Source: Bacillota bacterium (GTDB lineage: Bacteria > Bacillota > Clostridia > Acetivibrionales > DTU013). From it: a stretch of DNA of 12,335 nucleotides. The notes below the pieces were generated by a model that saw only the letters and a program-made list of their open reading frames with translations, was not told where the DNA came from and searched no databases. Position 1 is the first letter of the stretch. Each line of letters begins with the position of its first letter. Position numbers and translations under genes: made by a program. Shown here in pieces: positions 12,335-12,335 of the stretch. The stretch lies in contig JAEZMC010000072.1 in NCBI GenBank assembly GCA_023435805.1, positions 1-12,335 on the forward strand, given 5' to 3'.

Positions 12335-12335
12335 T

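Overview
The window looks like a low-to-mid GC Firmicute chromosome, most likely class Clostridia. Supporting signs are the strong AGGAGG-type ribosome binding sites, the dnaG-rpoD (sigA) pair, a clostridial-type HD-GYP protein, CCA-encoding tRNA genes and an ISL3-type transposase remnant. The genus cannot be fixed from the sequence alone.

Layout. (1) Bases 1-1694 are the tail of a surface-polysaccharide cluster: a 5'-truncated family 4 glycosyltransferase and a Wzz/CapA-type chain-length modulator. (2) Bases 1706-4279 form a pantothenate/beta-alanine unit. It has a sigma-A-type promoter, a structured leader with mutually exclusive terminator and antiterminator folds, then panB, panC, panD and a 61-residue protein of unknown function, closed by a large hairpin. 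(3) Bases 4282-6514 hold a small two-helix membrane protein on the minus strand, an HD-GYP c-di-GMP phosphodiesterase with all catalytic residues, and a 102-residue DUF6514-like protein. (4) Bases 6571-9676 hold a doubtful 24-codon ORF, then dnaG (primase) and rpoD (primary sigma factor) as an operon with a strong terminator. (5) Bases 9691-11157 are a patchwork bracketed by two 21-bp direct repeats with one mismatch. It contains the 3' end of an ISL3-family insertion sequence fused into a YciI-like fragment, an intact tag gene (3-methyladenine DNA glycosylase I) and a broken monooxygenase-like gene, the coding parts all on the minus strand. (6) Bases 11210-12335 hold a tiny possible leader ORF, a 75-residue half-ferritin-like protein, a tRNA-Asn/tRNA-(CAT) pair with a near-consensus promoter and a perfect terminator, a REP-like palindrome, a second copy of the roughly 275-bp repeat, and possibly the end of a further minus-strand gene.

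Most of the window is housekeeping DNA. PanB and PanC, with beta-alanine supplied by PanD, make pantothenate for coenzyme A. DnaG and RpoD are replication and transcription core functions. The parts most worth a second look are the panB leader RNA, which by inspection has the architecture of a transcription-attenuating switch, and the mosaic repeat/IS region from 9691 to 12206. I see no convincing complete new defence or metabolic system here.
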